Assembly: GCF_013460135.1 (NCBI RefSeq)
Contig: NZ_CP038155.1
Span: 2,046,001-2,110,000, forward strand
Source of the DNA: Arsenophonus endosymbiont of Aphis craccivora
Lineage (GTDB): Bacteria; Pseudomonadota; Gammaproteobacteria; Enterobacterales; Enterobacteriaceae
Reading direction: 5' to 3'
DNA: 64,000 nucleotides
Shown here piece by piece: positions 53,379 to 63,014 of the stretch. The translations under genes were made by a program, and so were the position numbers. Position 1 is the first letter of the stretch; every line of letters starts with the position of its first letter. Under the pieces are notes generated by a model. It had not been told where the DNA came from. It did not search any database and saw only the letters and a program-made list of their open reading frames with translations.

Positions 53379-54332
53379 ATGCATAATCGCAGTATTCTTA
53401 ATAATTTAGGGCAAGTTGTCGCGCTGGGTGGTGGTCATGGCTTGGGTCGGGTGATGTCATCCCTTGCCTTTCTAAATTCTCAATTAACAGGGATTGTCAC
53501 TACAACTGATGATGGTGGCTCTACCGGTCTAATTCGCCGTTCTGAAGGTGGTATTGCCTGGGGAGATACGCGCAACTGTTTAAACCAATTAATTACGGAA
53601 CCGTCGATTGCATCAACTATGTTTGAATATCGTTTTGCCGGTAACGGTGAACTTGGTGGCCATAATCAGGGTAACTTAATGCTAAAATCACTTGATCATC
53701 TCAGTGTTAGGCCGTTAGATGCGATCAACTTAATCCGTAGTCTCTTAAAAGTGAAGGCGCATCTTATTCCTATGTCCGAGCAACCAGCTGATTTACTGGC
53801 AATCGATTTGATGGGCAATAAAATCTATGGCGAAGTTAATGTTGATCAACTCACCTCACTACCACAAAAATTAATGTTATCTCCTCAGGTAAGTTGCACG
53901 CCAGAGGCTCTCGATGCTATCCATAATGCTGATTTGATCATCATTGGCCCAGGTAGCTTTTTAACCAGCCTGATGCCTTTATTGCTAATGAATGACCTAA
54001 CGCAAGCATTACAAGCATGCCGGGCAGCAATCATCTATATTGGTAATCTTGGTAAAGAACTAAACCAACCCGCTGCCAATATGCAACTAACCGAAAAAAT
54101 TGCAATGATTGAAAAACACATTGGCCAACAGAAAATTGATGCGGTTATCGCTGGTCCAGTAACAGATACATCAAGCCTACCAGATCGAATCGTACTCCAA
54201 AGAAAACTGGCTGACCAAAATGTCTGTTACCGTTATGATCGAGACTTATTGCGCCAGGCTATTGAAGACATGGCACACAAAATTCATCAACTTAAACCTT
54301 TTAACTTATCTCCTTACCCGAATGCCAGCTAA
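53379..54332 (+). CDS. ybhK: YvcK/CofD-like family protein YbhK
   Basis: 317 residues; E. coli YbhK has 302. It is a GluconeogenesisFactor/YvcK (CofD-like) fold with [43 protein letters not shown] and [15 protein letters not shown]. In Bacillus YvcK is needed for growth on gluconeogenic carbon and for cell shape and binds UDP-sugars; the enterobacterial role is not settled. A ribosome-binding site GGGGAAG precedes the ATG. It is convergent with uvrB, as in E. coli. The gene is intact. Confidence 0.92.
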   Translation: MHNRSILNNLGQVVALGGGHGLGRVMSSLAFLNSQLTGIVTTTDDGGSTGLIRRSEGGIAWGDTRNCLNQLITEPSIASTMFEYRFAGNGELGGHNQGNLMLKSLDHLSVRPLDAINLIRSLLKVKAHLIPMSEQPADLLAIDLMGNKIYGEVNVDQLTSLPQKLMLSPQVSCTPEALDAIHNADLIIIGPGSFLTSLMPLLLMNDLTQALQACRAAIIYIGNLGKELNQPAANMQLTEKIAMIEKHIGQQKIDAVIAGPVTDTSSLPDRIVLQRKLADQNVCYRYDRDLLRQAIEDMAHKIHQLKPFNLSPYPNAS

Positions 54333-54386
54333 CGGCTTGCTTGGCACCCACCCCGCCTTAGAGGGCGTGGCTGCACCGCACTGCGG
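54333..54386. repeat. GC-rich palindromic element between ybhK and uvrB
   Basis: The short gap between the convergent stops is strikingly GC-rich for this genome. It contains CGCC-TTAGAG-GGCG (54354-54367) and the palindrome CCGCACTGCGG (54376-54386). It could be a REP-like repeat, a terminator relic or a small inserted element. No second copy was noticed in the window. Confidence 0.55.
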
Positions 54387-54405
54387 ATAAAAATTGTCTA
54401 ATGCT

Positions 54406-56418
54406 TTAAGAATTAGCAATAAACTGTTCACGTAGCAATTGAATTTGATCGCGTAAACTGGCTGCTTGTTCAAATTCAAGATCTTGTGCATAAAGATACA
54501 TTTGTGCTTCTAACGCCTGAATTTTAAGCTCCAATTCTTTGGTCGAAAGTTTCTGATAATCTTCGATAATCGGTGATACTTGCGGTTGTTTATGTTTCCC
54601 TTTTGCCGATACTGGTACACCGACTTGTAAAATATCGCCAACTTTTTTATTTAAACCTTTAGGTACAATACCATGCTGTTGATTAAAGGCGATTTGCTTT
54701 TCGCGACGACGTTCCGTTTCTTTAATCGCTTTTGCCATTGAATCAATAACCTTATCGCCATATAAAATAGCTTTACCTTTCAGGTTACGCGCTGCACGCC
54801 CAATCGTTTGAATTAATGAACGCTCTGAACGTAAAAATCCTTCTTTATCTGCGTCTAAGATAGCAACTAGTGATACCTCTGGCATGTCCAACCCTTCACG
54901 CAACAAGTTGATGCCCACTAAAACATCAAAGACGCCTAATCGCAAATCACGAATAATTTCGACCCGTTCAACGGTATCAATATCTGAATGCAAATAACGA
55001 ACCTTTATGTCATGTTCTTGCAGATAATCGGTCAAATCTTCTGCCATTCTTTTGGTTAACGTTGTTACTAGTACCCGTTCATTTACCGCTGTACGCAAAT
55101 TGATTTCAGATAACAGATCATCAACCTGAGTGGCTACCGGACGAACTTCAATTTCTGGATCGAGTAAGCCAGTTGGCCGCACAACTTGCTCAATAATTTC
55201 ATTTGCCGATTTTTCCAATTCATACTTACCTGGCGTGGCAGAAATATAAATTGTTTGTGGGGAAAGTGCTTCAAATTCCTCAAAACGTAATGGGCGATTA
55301 TCCAACGCAGAAGGTAAGCGAAAACTATATTTTACCAATGTCTCTTTACGCGAGCGATCACCACGATACATACCGCCAATCTGTGGGATGGTGACATGCG
55401 ATTCATCAATAACTAATAAACCATCTGCGGGTAAATAGTCAAACAACGTTGGTGGTGGTTCACCGGTTGCACGGCCAGAAAGATAACGTGAATAATTTTC
55501 AATACCAGAACAATAACCCAATTCATTCATCATCTCTAAATCAAACTGGGTACGCTGTGTTAACCGCTGCTCTTCAACAAGTTTACTATTTTCCAGTAGT
55601 AATTTACGTCTTTGTGCCAATTCAGTTTTAATCTGCTCCATGGCTTCAAGGATACGCTCACGCGGAGTTACATAGTGGGTTTTAGGATAAATGGTAAATC
55701 GCGGTACATTATGTTGGATCTGTCCGGTTAAGGGATCAAAAAGCGCTAGCCGTTCTACTTCCTCATCAAATAATTCAACTCTTAACGCATATTGATCTGA
55801 TTCGGCAGGAAAAATATCAATCACTTCCCCCCTCACTCTAAATGTACCTCGCTGAAATGCTTGATCATTGCGGCTATATTGCAAATCGGCCAGACGGCGT
55901 AAGATAGCTCGCTGATCAATAATCATACCTTTGGTTAAATGAAGCATCATTTTTAGATAGCTATCAGGATCACCTAAACCATAAATCGCTGATACCGAAG
56001 CAACAACAATAACATCACGTCTTTCAAGCAGTGCTTTAGTGGCAGAGAGTCGCATCTGTTCAATATGTTCGTTAATAGAAGCATCTTTTTCAATAAAGGT
56101 ATCGGAGCTTGGAACATACGCTTCTGGTTGATAATAATCATAATAAGAAACAAAATATTCCACCGCATTGTCAGGGAAAAAAGCCTTCATCTCACTATAT
56201 AATTGTGCAGCCAACGTCTTATTGTGAGCCATTACCATTACCGGGCGGTTAACCTGCTCAATAACATTAGCGATAGTGAATGTTTTACCCGATCCAGTGA
56301 CACCAAGTAAGGTTTGATGAGCCAATCCATCATTAAGACCTTCGATTAATTTCTTTATCGCTGCAGGCTGATCACCGGCAGGTTGAAATTCAGCATGCAA
56401 TTTGAAGACTTTACTCAT
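54406..56418 (-). CDS. uvrB: UvrABC excinuclease subunit B
   Basis: 670 residues against 673 in E. coli. It verifies damage and loads UvrC in nucleotide excision repair. Walker A is [10 protein letters not shown] (about 39-48); the DNA-inserting beta-hairpin is in [20 protein letters not shown]; Walker B-like VIDESH; helicase motifs include [20 protein letters not shown] and QTIGRAARN. The C-terminal UVR domain (about 630-665, [20 protein letters not shown]) contacts UvrA and UvrC. A LexA box lies upstream. The gene is intact. Confidence 0.98.
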   Translation of the reverse strand: MSKVFKLHAEFQPAGDQPAAIKKLIEGLNDGLAHQTLLGVTGSGKTFTIANVIEQVNRPVMVMAHNKTLAAQLYSEMKAFFPDNAVEYFVSYYDYYQPEAYVPSSDTFIEKDASINEHIEQMRLSATKALLERRDVIVVASVSAIYGLGDPDSYLKMMLHLTKGMIIDQRAILRRLADLQYSRNDQAFQRGTFRVRGEVIDIFPAESDQYALRVELFDEEVERLALFDPLTGQIQHNVPRFTIYPKTHYVTPRERILEAMEQIKTELAQRRKLLLENSKLVEEQRLTQRTQFDLEMMNELGYCSGIENYSRYLSGRATGEPPPTLFDYLPADGLLVIDESHVTIPQIGGMYRGDRSRKETLVKYSFRLPSALDNRPLRFEEFEALSPQTIYISATPGKYELEKSANEIIEQVVRPTGLLDPEIEVRPVATQVDDLLSEINLRTAVNERVLVTTLTKRMAEDLTDYLQEHDIKVRYLHSDIDTVERVEIIRDLRLGVFDVLVGINLLREGLDMPEVSLVAILDADKEGFLRSERSLIQTIGRAARNLKGKAILYGDKVIDSMAKAIKETERRREKQIAFNQQHGIVPKGLNKKVGDILQVGVPVSAKGKHKQPQVSPIIEDYQKLSTKELELKIQALEAQMYLYAQDLEFEQAASLRDQIQLLREQFIANS

Positions 56419-56451
56419 CTAACCCTCTCTACTAAAAATATTTCTTTATCA

Positions 56452-56471
56452 TACTGGATAAAAAAACAGTT
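56452..56471. promoter_or_regulatory. LexA (SOS) box upstream of uvrB
   Basis: Read on the minus strand it is CTGT-TTTTTTAT-CCAG, 35-50 bp before the uvrB start. It differs from the CTGT-N8-ACAG consensus in the second half but agrees with the E. coli uvrB operator. SOS control of uvrB is therefore likely kept. Confidence 0.88.
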
Positions 56472-56548
56472 TCAATGACAGCAGAAATCAAAACCCAGTT
56501 TCATCCACAACCAATTATTTACATATATTTATCATTTTGATAACTTAG

Positions 56549-56557
56549 TTATCCCCA
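56549..56557 (+). promoter_or_regulatory. DnaA-box-like site
   Basis: TTATCCCCA, 8 of 9 matches to the DnaA box TTATCCACA, about 130 bp upstream of uvrB. It is weak alone but lies near the stronger pair at 56752. Confidence 0.45.
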
Positions 56558-56751
56558 AGCTTTTTTTACCTTGAATTATATTTTATGCTAATCAGCCAAT
56601 GTAAAACTTTATTATATATCATTTCAGACTTGATTTTATATAACATGTTAATATTTATAAAATTTCACTTCAGAGCCGAGAATGGCATCAACTGCCCGCC
56701 AAGCCTCATCCCATCTCGGTTAGAGTAACTTTTCTAGATCTAATACACCAG

Positions 56752-56776
56752 GTTATCCACAGAAATAGTGGATAAC
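56752..56776. promoter_or_regulatory. Inverted pair of DnaA boxes
   Basis: GTTATCCAC-N7-GTGGATAAC. The left arm continues to a perfect DnaA box TTATCCACA (56753-56761); the right arm is an 8 of 9 match on the other strand. It is in the bioD-uvrB gap, about 340 bp from the uvrB start. DnaA binding upstream of uvrB has been reported in E. coli, so a conserved regulatory site is plausible. Confidence 0.65.
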
Positions 56777-56825
56777 TCAAGAAATTCTTTTCAGCACCAA
56801 TAGTTGTAAGATTTTCACTTGAGCA

Positions 56826-56845
56826 TTTGCAAAAATTTTTGCAAA
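56826..56845. repeat. 20-bp AT-rich palindrome
   Basis: TTTGC-AAAAATTTTT-GCAAA is a perfect palindrome in the A-tract-rich DNA before the bio terminator. It may be a protein-binding site or only low complexity. No function is assigned. Confidence 0.5.
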
Positions 56846-56933
56846 AAAAATAATCACAAAAAAATTTTTTTATAAGCAAAAAAAGAAAAATAGCATTTCA
56901 TTTGTTGCAATTAAGCTAATTCAAGCAAAATAT

Positions 56934-56959
56934 GGCTAAAGCGGCATAACGCTTTAGCC
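56934..56959 (-). terminator. Terminator of the bioBFCD operon
   Basis: Perfect 10-bp stem GGCTAAAGCG/CGCTTTAGCC (56934-56943 and 56950-56959), a 6-nt loop, then ATATTTT on the minus strand. It lies 16 bp after the bioD stop. Confidence 0.85.
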
Positions 56960-56974
56960 CCAAAATTACTCCTA

Positions 56975-57667
56975 TTACAGTAGGTTATCTAAATTGACAA
57001 ATTTGCCAATCGAATGAGATTGCCAATTCGGCAAATGCGGAATAACGCCTAAACATGGTGCTGACAGCCGTTGCTGTAATGTTAACAAATAATCCTTCTG
57101 ATATTGACCCGGTAAAATAATTTCATTAGCCACCCATTCTGCCAATAATAAGCCACTTTGCTCAATGGCCTGTGCGGTTAATATTGCATGGTTAATACAA
57201 CCCAATTTAATGCCAACTGTTAATATCAATGGCAATTGCTGTTGTATAACCCAATCAGCCAAAGTGTGCTCAGCACAAAGCGGTGTATACCATCCACCAG
57301 CACCTTCGACAATAATCCAGTTAGCAGATTGTGTTAATTTATTTAATCCTGTATGCATTATTTGCCAATCGATAAGCTCCCCTGTTAGTTAACTAGCAAT
57401 ATGGGGTGAAGTTGCTTGAGCAAAAACGATCGGATTAACATCATGGTAATTCAGTTTCACGCTACTATTTTTTCTTAATAATTGAGCATCTGAATTTCTT
57501 AAGCCAATGGTTAACTGTTCACTGCCTGAGGCTACCGGTGTATAGCCCGCTGTTTGATAACCCTGATCGGCAGCCGCTTGTAGTAGCGCACAGCTGACGA
57601 CAGTCTTACCCACATCTATGTCAGTTCCGGTGACAAAAAAACATCTATTCACGATATAACATTCCAT
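56975..57667 (-). pseudogene. bioD: BioD dethiobiotin synthetase, nonsense mutation
   Basis: BioD closes the ureido ring of dethiobiotin, 225 residues in E. coli. The frame overlaps the end of bioC by 23 bp and has the P-loop FFVTGTDIDVGKTVVSCALL and GYTPVASGSEQ. After FAQATSPHIAS comes an in-frame TAA (57389-57391). The same frame then continues to the end with NWIIVEGAGGWYTPLC, LILTVGIKLGCINHAILTAQ and FVNLDNLL. Only one lesion is visible, in the ISA-like segment after SPHI. A restart at MHTGLNKLTQ could not restore the P-loop. Confidence 0.94.
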
Positions 57668-58418
57668 AAACCAGTTGATAAGTTAAAGGAAATTGCTGAT
57701 TAATATGAGGATAATGATCAACCAGTTTAGCTAACTGATTTTTTGTCATTAGACCCTGCTGCTGACGCCCCTCTGTTAGATAAGTCGCGCCAATACCCTT
57801 TATAGATTGAAGTAAACAGGCAAATGTAGGGTAAGTTAAATGCCAGCAACGCTGTTCTAAACTATGCGGCCAATCACGACAAGCCTGCTTAATTTGTTCA
57901 AAAGTCATAAAAGAATTAATGTGCCGGTTATTATCAACTTTTTGCCAACACTGTTGTAGCTCTTGTAATGAGCCATCGACTAAAGTAGAAAAAGCAACGA
58001 CTCCACCCTTTTTAGTAACACGATATAACTCACTTAATGGGGTAGATAAATTACTACACCACTGAATAGCAAGATGACTAAAACAGAGATCAACACTTTC
58101 ATTGGCCAGTGGTAACCTCTCCATATCGGCTTGGATATAGCTCATAGCCGCTTGCTTTTGTTGAGCAATGGCTAACATTGATGCCGACAGATCGAGGGCA
58201 ATAACCCGTTTTTCGGCTAACTGCCACTGCGCACTGAAATAGCCGGTACCACAGCCAGCATCCAGCACTTTTTTACCAGGTATTGCAGATAAGCAATTAA
58301 ACAGATGTTGGCCACTTTGTTGTTGAAATAAGGCAATATTGTCGTAATTTTTGGCCGCCCGCCCAAAAGCATGAGCAATCGCTTGCTTATTCATCGGCGT
58401 CGTTGTTAAAGAAGTCAT
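57645..58418 (-). CDS. bioC: Malonyl-ACP O-methyltransferase BioC
   Basis: 257 residues (249 from an internal ATG at [14 protein letters not shown], which aligns better with E. coli, 251 residues). This SAM methyltransferase caps malonyl-ACP to start pimelate synthesis. Motif I is [15 protein letters not shown], then [53 protein letters not shown] and [12 protein letters not shown]. The frame is intact between the dead bioF and bioD. It overlaps both neighbours, which indicates one operon. Confidence 0.95.
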   Translation of the reverse strand: MTSLTTTPMNKQAIAHAFGRAAKNYDNIALFQQQSGQHLFNCLSAIPGKKVLDAGCGTGYFSAQWQLAEKRVIALDLSASMLAIAQQKQAAMSYIQADMERLPLANESVDLCFSHLAIQWCSNLSTPLSELYRVTKKGGVVAFSTLVDGSLQELQQCWQKVDNNRHINSFMTFEQIKQACRDWPHSLEQRCWHLTYPTFACLLQSIKGIGATYLTEGRQQQGLMTKNQLAKLVDHYPHINQQFPLTYQLVYGMLYRE

Positions 58419-59272
58419 TTAATGTTTCCATTAACTGTGCAATATCGGCTAATTGATGATTTGCCATTAAGGTGATCCTTAATCTTGCACTACCCGCTGG
58501 TACCGTTGGCGGCCGAATAGCTTGCACCCAAAATCCTTGCTGGCGTAAAAATTGAGATAACTGTAAACAACGTTGATTACTACCAACAATGAGTGGCTGA
58601 ATTGCGCTAGTTAACAACTACCTCTGCCTTCATGGCCTCTTACGCCAATACCATGGGCATCATCCACTAATAACCACGCCTGCGCTTGCCGCGTCACTGC
58701 ATGTAATTGAGCTAAAGGGGCTCTATCGCCATCCATACTAAATATACCTTCAGTAGCAACCAGTGTTTTACCATTATGATTGGTCGCCAAAAGATGCCTT
58801 AAGGCGTCAGGTTGATTGTGGGCAAAACGTTGTAATCTAGCTGGCGATAACATCGCGGCTTCCAGTAAGGATGCATGACTGAGTTTATCGGCCACAATAT
58901 GATCATTTTTGTTCATTAAGGCCGTTATTACACTTTGATTTGCCGCATAGCCGGAAATAAATAACAAAGCACGGGGGTAACCTAACCAATCGGCAAGCTG
59001 TTGCTCTAATTGGGCGTGAGCGCAATTAAAACCGATAACATGACCATAGCTTCCACTACCTGTTCCATATTGGCTTAATCCTGTTTGCCAGGCTTTAATA
59101 ATTGCCGCATGATGACTTAATCCCAGATAATCATTACTTGAAAAATTGACATACTGCTGTTGTTCAAAGATTAGCGTACACGCATCATTTTTTTTATTAG
59201 CTGCCGCTGCCGCCACAATGCTTGCTGCTTGCGCATATCAAGTTGACGAGTTAAAAATGTTGACCAATTCAT
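58387..59272 (-). pseudogene. bioF: BioF 8-amino-7-oxononanoate synthase, frameshift and large deletion
   Basis: BioF joins pimeloyl-ACP and alanine using PLP, 384 residues in E. coli. The start [17 protein letters not shown] at 59272 is followed by a frameshift near 59195-59215. The central frame has [28 protein letters not shown] and [20 protein letters not shown]. The next residues in E. coli, about 97 including the PLP lysine of TFGKGFG, are deleted. The gene resumes out of frame at [16 protein letters not shown] and [16 protein letters not shown]. It cannot make an active enzyme. Confidence 0.95.
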
Positions 59273-60312
59273 TATAGTGCCGCGTTATAAAACTGTTCCG
59301 TATCCACTTGCATCATCGCTTCTTCCAGCCGCTCAATTTGCTGGTGGTGAGTCAAGGCGGTTGCAAGCGGTTGAGGATTAATCTTTAGCTTGCGAAAAAG
59401 TTGCTGATCTTTATCTTCTGTGGGATTAGCGGCCGTCAATAACTTACAGCCATAAAAGAAGGAGTTAGCCCCGGCCATAAAACAGAGTGCTTGCATCTGT
59501 TCATTCATCTGTTCACGGCCAGCAGAAAGCCGGACAAAGGAGGTTGGCATCATAATACGGGCAACAGCGATGGCGCGAATAAAGTCAAAAGGATCTACAT
59601 CTTCATTATCTTCAAGGGGCGTGCCTTTTATTTTTATTAGCATATTAATCGGCACACTTTCAGGAGCCTGCGGTAAATTAGCTAATTGAACCAATAGCTC
59701 CGCACGATCAGTCACCTTTTCACCTAAACCAACAATTCCACCAGAGCATATCTTCATTCCTGCCTGACGAACTACATCAATCGTATCCAGCCGTTCTTGA
59801 TAGGTTCGAGTGGTAATAATACTGCCATAAAATTCAGGTGAGGTGTCCAAATTGTGATTGTAATAATCAAGTCCCGCCTACGCTAACCGGTGTGCTTGCT
59901 GATCATTTAATTTACCCAGTGTCATGCAGGTTTCTAGGCCTAACGCTTTGACTTCTTTCACCATGGATTCGAGATAAGGCATATCGCGTTCATGGGGATT
60001 ACGCCAGGCAGCGCCCATACAAAAACGGGTTGAACCGGCTTTTTTGGCTTGTTTAGCCGATTCGATCACTTACTGTACTTCTAATAGTCGCTCGGCTTTT
60101 AATCCGGTTTTATAGCGAGCACTTTGGGGGCAATATTTGCACTTTTCCGGGCAGGCGCCGGTTTTAATTGAGAGTAAAGTACTAATCTGGATCTGTTGCG
60201 GATCAAAATGTTGACGATGAACTTGCTGAGCTTGAAAAAGTAATGCAAAAAAAGGTAAATCAAATAGTGCTCGTGCCTGGCTAAGTGTCCATGGTTTTTC
60301 CATATTCACCAT
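59272..60312 (-). pseudogene. bioB: Biotin synthase BioB, two nonsense mutations
   Basis: A radical SAM enzyme inserting sulfur into dethiobiotin, about 346 residues, in one frame throughout. The SAM cluster motif is [10 protein letters not shown], and the second-cluster Cys/Arg positions are present (ACMTLG-like [31 protein letters not shown]). In-frame TAA at 60070-60072 follows LLEVQ, and an in-frame TAG at 59878-59880 follows AHRLA. Start is ATG at 60312 or 60303. The stop overlaps the bioF start. It is dead by substitution only. Confidence 0.96.
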
Positions 60313-60335
60313 TCTCTCTTCTGAAACAAAAAGTA

Positions 60336-60363
60336 TTGCCAGTTTAAATCACTGCGTTATAAT
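60336..60363 (+). promoter_or_regulatory. Predicted bioA promoter
   Basis: TTGCCA (60336-60341), a 16-bp spacer and TATAAT (60358-60363), about 38 bp before the bioA ATG. The operator described next begins one base after the -10 box, so BirA binding would block it. Confidence 0.65.
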
Positions 60364-60392
60364 GTCAACTAAAATAAATATAATTAGTTGAC
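60364..60392. promoter_or_regulatory. BirA-like biotin operator between bioB and bioA
   Basis: Inverted repeat GTCAACTA-N13-TAGTTGAC in the divergent bioB-bioA gap. Arm sequence and spacing resemble bio operators bound by BirA-biotinyl-AMP (E. coli: TTGTAAACC and GGTTTACAA arms). Its place between the divergent genes is as in E. coli. birA is not in this window. Confidence 0.75.
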
Positions 60393-60400
60393 TATGGATA

Positions 60401-61675
60401 ATGAAAATCTACAATATTAATTTTGATGCGAAACATATTTGGCACCCATACACTTCAATGACCAAACCAATACCAGCCTATCCTGTCGTACGCGCTTCAG
60501 GTGTCGAACTTGAATTAGCTGATGGCAGAAAATTGATTGATGGTATGGCTTCCTGGTGGGCAGCAATTCACGGCTATAACCATCCCGTACTCAATCAAGC
60601 CGCTACAGAGCAATTAACGAAAATGTCCCATGTAATGTTTGGCGGCATCACACATCCAGCAGCGACTGCTTTGTGCCGACAATTAATCGATATAACTGAT
60701 GATAAATTAGAGTGTATTTTTCTGGCTGATTCCGGCTCAGTTGCGGTCGAGGTGGCATTAAAAATGGCATTACAATATTGGCAGGCACGAGGCGAAGCGC
60801 GCCACCAGTTTATTGCCTTACAACAAGGATATCATGGTGATACCTTTGGTGCTATGTCAGTTTGCGATCCGGAAAACTCGATGCATAGTCTTTATCGAGG
60901 CTATCTACCCGAACATATTTTCGTGCAAGCGCCTCAATGCGGTTTTTATCAACAATGGCAAGCTGACTCTCTGATCCCATTACAAAAAATACTAACCGAA
61001 CGGGCAGACAAAATTGCTGCCATTATCGTTGAGCCGATCGTTCAGGGAGCGGGCGGTATGCGAATTTATCACCCTAATTATTTGACGGCTGTGAGAGAAT
61101 TATGCGATCACTATAATATTTTGCTGATTGCCGATGAAATCGCCACCGGGTTTGGCCGTACCGGCAAATTATTTGCTTGTCAACACAGCGGCATTGCGCC
61201 GGATATTTTATGTTTAGGTAAAGCGCTAACCGGTGGTTATGTTACTCTGTCAGCCACTCTGACCAGCCGTTCTATCGCAGAGACTATCAGCCTAGGTAAA
61301 GCCGGCTGTTTTATGCATGGGCCCACTTTTATGGGCAACCCACTAGCCTGCGCGATCGCTGATGCGAGCATAACATTACTAAGAAATAGCCCATGGCAGA
61401 AATGGGTGAAAAACATTGAAACTCAATTAATGGCTGAACTCTACCCACTGCGAGAGCAACCGCAAGTTGCTGACGTGCGAGTTTTAGGCGCAATTGGTGT
61501 TGTTGAAATGAAAAGCCCCGTCAATGTGCCTGAATTACAACGTCATTTTGTTGCTGATGGAGTCTGGATCCGGCCATTTGGTAAATTAATTTATTTAATG
61601 CCACCCTATATTATTACCGCTGAACAGCTGACTAAGTTAACGCAAACGATAAAAAAAATAGTCATCAATCTGTAA
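60401..61675 (+). CDS. bioA: Adenosylmethionine-8-amino-7-oxononanoate aminotransferase BioA
   Basis: 424 residues; E. coli BioA has 429. This PLP enzyme uses SAM as amino donor to make 7,8-diaminopelargonate. The PLP lysine is K274 in [10 protein letters not shown], the same number as in E. coli. Other class III aminotransferase features are [32 protein letters not shown] and [14 protein letters not shown]. An AT-rich hairpin after the stop overlaps the pgl end. It is intact although its substrate-making partner bioF is dead, so it may be on the way to loss. Confidence 0.97.
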   Translation: MKIYNINFDAKHIWHPYTSMTKPIPAYPVVRASGVELELADGRKLIDGMASWWAAIHGYNHPVLNQAATEQLTKMSHVMFGGITHPAATALCRQLIDITDDKLECIFLADSGSVAVEVALKMALQYWQARGEARHQFIALQQGYHGDTFGAMSVCDPENSMHSLYRGYLPEHIFVQAPQCGFYQQWQADSLIPLQKILTERADKIAAIIVEPIVQGAGGMRIYHPNYLTAVRELCDHYNILLIADEIATGFGRTGKLFACQHSGIAPDILCLGKALTGGYVTLSATLTSRSIAETISLGKAGCFMHGPTFMGNPLACAIADASITLLRNSPWQKWVKNIETQLMAELYPLREQPQVADVRVLGAIGVVEMKSPVNVPELQRHFVADGVWIRPFGKLIYLMPPYIITAEQLTKLTQTIKKIVINL

Positions 61676-61687
61676 ATTAAAAATAAT

Positions 61688-62680
61688 TTAGTTTTTAATT
61701 ATATGGGTCGTGATCCACATCGGCCCTTTGCCAACCGGATACCAATCTAATGCTTGTAGCACGCCAGTCACCGCATCTATTTTATAAACCGCAATATGAT
61801 CGGACTTTTGGCCTGCAGCCAGCAAAAAATGACCGCTTTGATCAATATTGAAGCCACGCGGTTGAGTTTCGGTTGCATAAGCTGCCATCGGCGTTAATAC
61901 TAACCCCTCTGCTGTCACCTCGAAGTGGCGAATAATACTGGCAGAACGTTCACTAGCATAAAGATGACGACCATTTGGCGTAATATGGATATCGGCAGCC
62001 CAAGGTTTACATGCCGCTCCGGCAGCTAAAATGTCACAATTTTGCTTTTGCTGATAAGGTTCAAATGCAGAATAAACATTAATGGTGGCATCTAGCTCAT
62101 TTAAACAATAAAAAGCGGTGTGGTTGGGCGAAAATGCCAAATGGCGGGGCCCTGCGCCTTCGTTAGTTGTGATCCGATAGGCAACCTGTTCGGTTAAATG
62201 TCCATTGTCATTGATGGTATAAACGCGGATCTGATCTTCCCCTAGACAAGGGACAAACAAGTGTGAATTATCAAAACTTACTCCCGATGCATGCGGATGT
62301 TTTAAATCGCCAATAACTTGAATTGGTGATTGAGCGATCCCCTGTTGATCAACCAGTAACACCATTAAATTACCTTGATGGTAAGAGGGAATAAATAACC
62401 AACGCCCCTGATTATCAGTTTCAATATGGGTTGGTGTGGCGGGAATAGCGGTAATGGCCTTTTGGCTGAGTTTTCCTTCAGCTGAAATAAGATAAGTAAT
62501 AATCGCAAAATCAGGACGGATACCAACATAAAGGTGTCGACCATCACGACTAATCTGCATCGGCTGTACTTCACCTGGTAATGTCAACTGTTGCAATAAT
62601 GTCAGTTTGCCCTTTTCATCCATTGACCAAACATGAATTTGCTTGCTTTCTGGACTGGCAACATACACCACCTGTTTCAT
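61688..62680 (-). CDS. pgl: 6-phosphogluconolactonase
   Basis: 330 residues against 331 in E. coli Pgl (YbhE). This seven-bladed beta-propeller lactonase hydrolyses 6-phosphoglucono-lactone. Family segments are MKQVVYVASPESKQIHVWSM at the start, FSPNHTAFYCLNELDATI, ITPNGRHLYASERSASIIRH and FNIDQSGHFLLAAGQKSDH. It feeds gnd, which is also intact here, so the oxidative pentose phosphate route seems kept. Convergent with bioA by a 12-bp gap. The gene is intact. Confidence 0.96.
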   Translation of the reverse strand: MKQVVYVASPESKQIHVWSMDEKGKLTLLQQLTLPGEVQPMQISRDGRHLYVGIRPDFAIITYLISAEGKLSQKAITAIPATPTHIETDNQGRWLFIPSYHQGNLMVLLVDQQGIAQSPIQVIGDLKHPHASGVSFDNSHLFVPCLGEDQIRVYTINDNGHLTEQVAYRITTNEGAGPRHLAFSPNHTAFYCLNELDATINVYSAFEPYQQKQNCDILAAGAACKPWAADIHITPNGRHLYASERSASIIRHFEVTAEGLVLTPMAAYATETQPRGFNIDQSGHFLLAAGQKSDHIAVYKIDAVTGVLQALDWYPVGKGPMWITTHIIKN

Positions 62681-63014
62681 TGCTTAACTCCTCAGACATG
62701 ATTCAACAAAATAGCCTCAGTTATCATATCCGATTTGCTGCTAAATAATGACAAAAATAGCCAAATGGTTAATAAAAAAATTTATGCATCAGCTGACTGA
62801 TGTCACTATATTGCAGGTTTTTATAAATTATCACTGTGTGATTAAAGTTTATATTTACCGATAATAATTACTTGACTGTTGAGAGCCATTGAATATAGCC
62901 TTATTCAACTAAATTTAGTATTCAGATCATCACCAATTAAATTAAATCCTATAAAAAATCTGTTGTTTAAAAGTAAAAAAATAATATTATATAGATATAT
63001 AAGATATTTTTTTG
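62681..63014. other. AT-rich region between pgl and IS copy 8
   Basis: 334 bp containing the pgl ribosome-binding region and promoter. E. coli has ybhA nearby, and I see no trace of it. No RNA gene is recognised. Confidence 0.45.
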
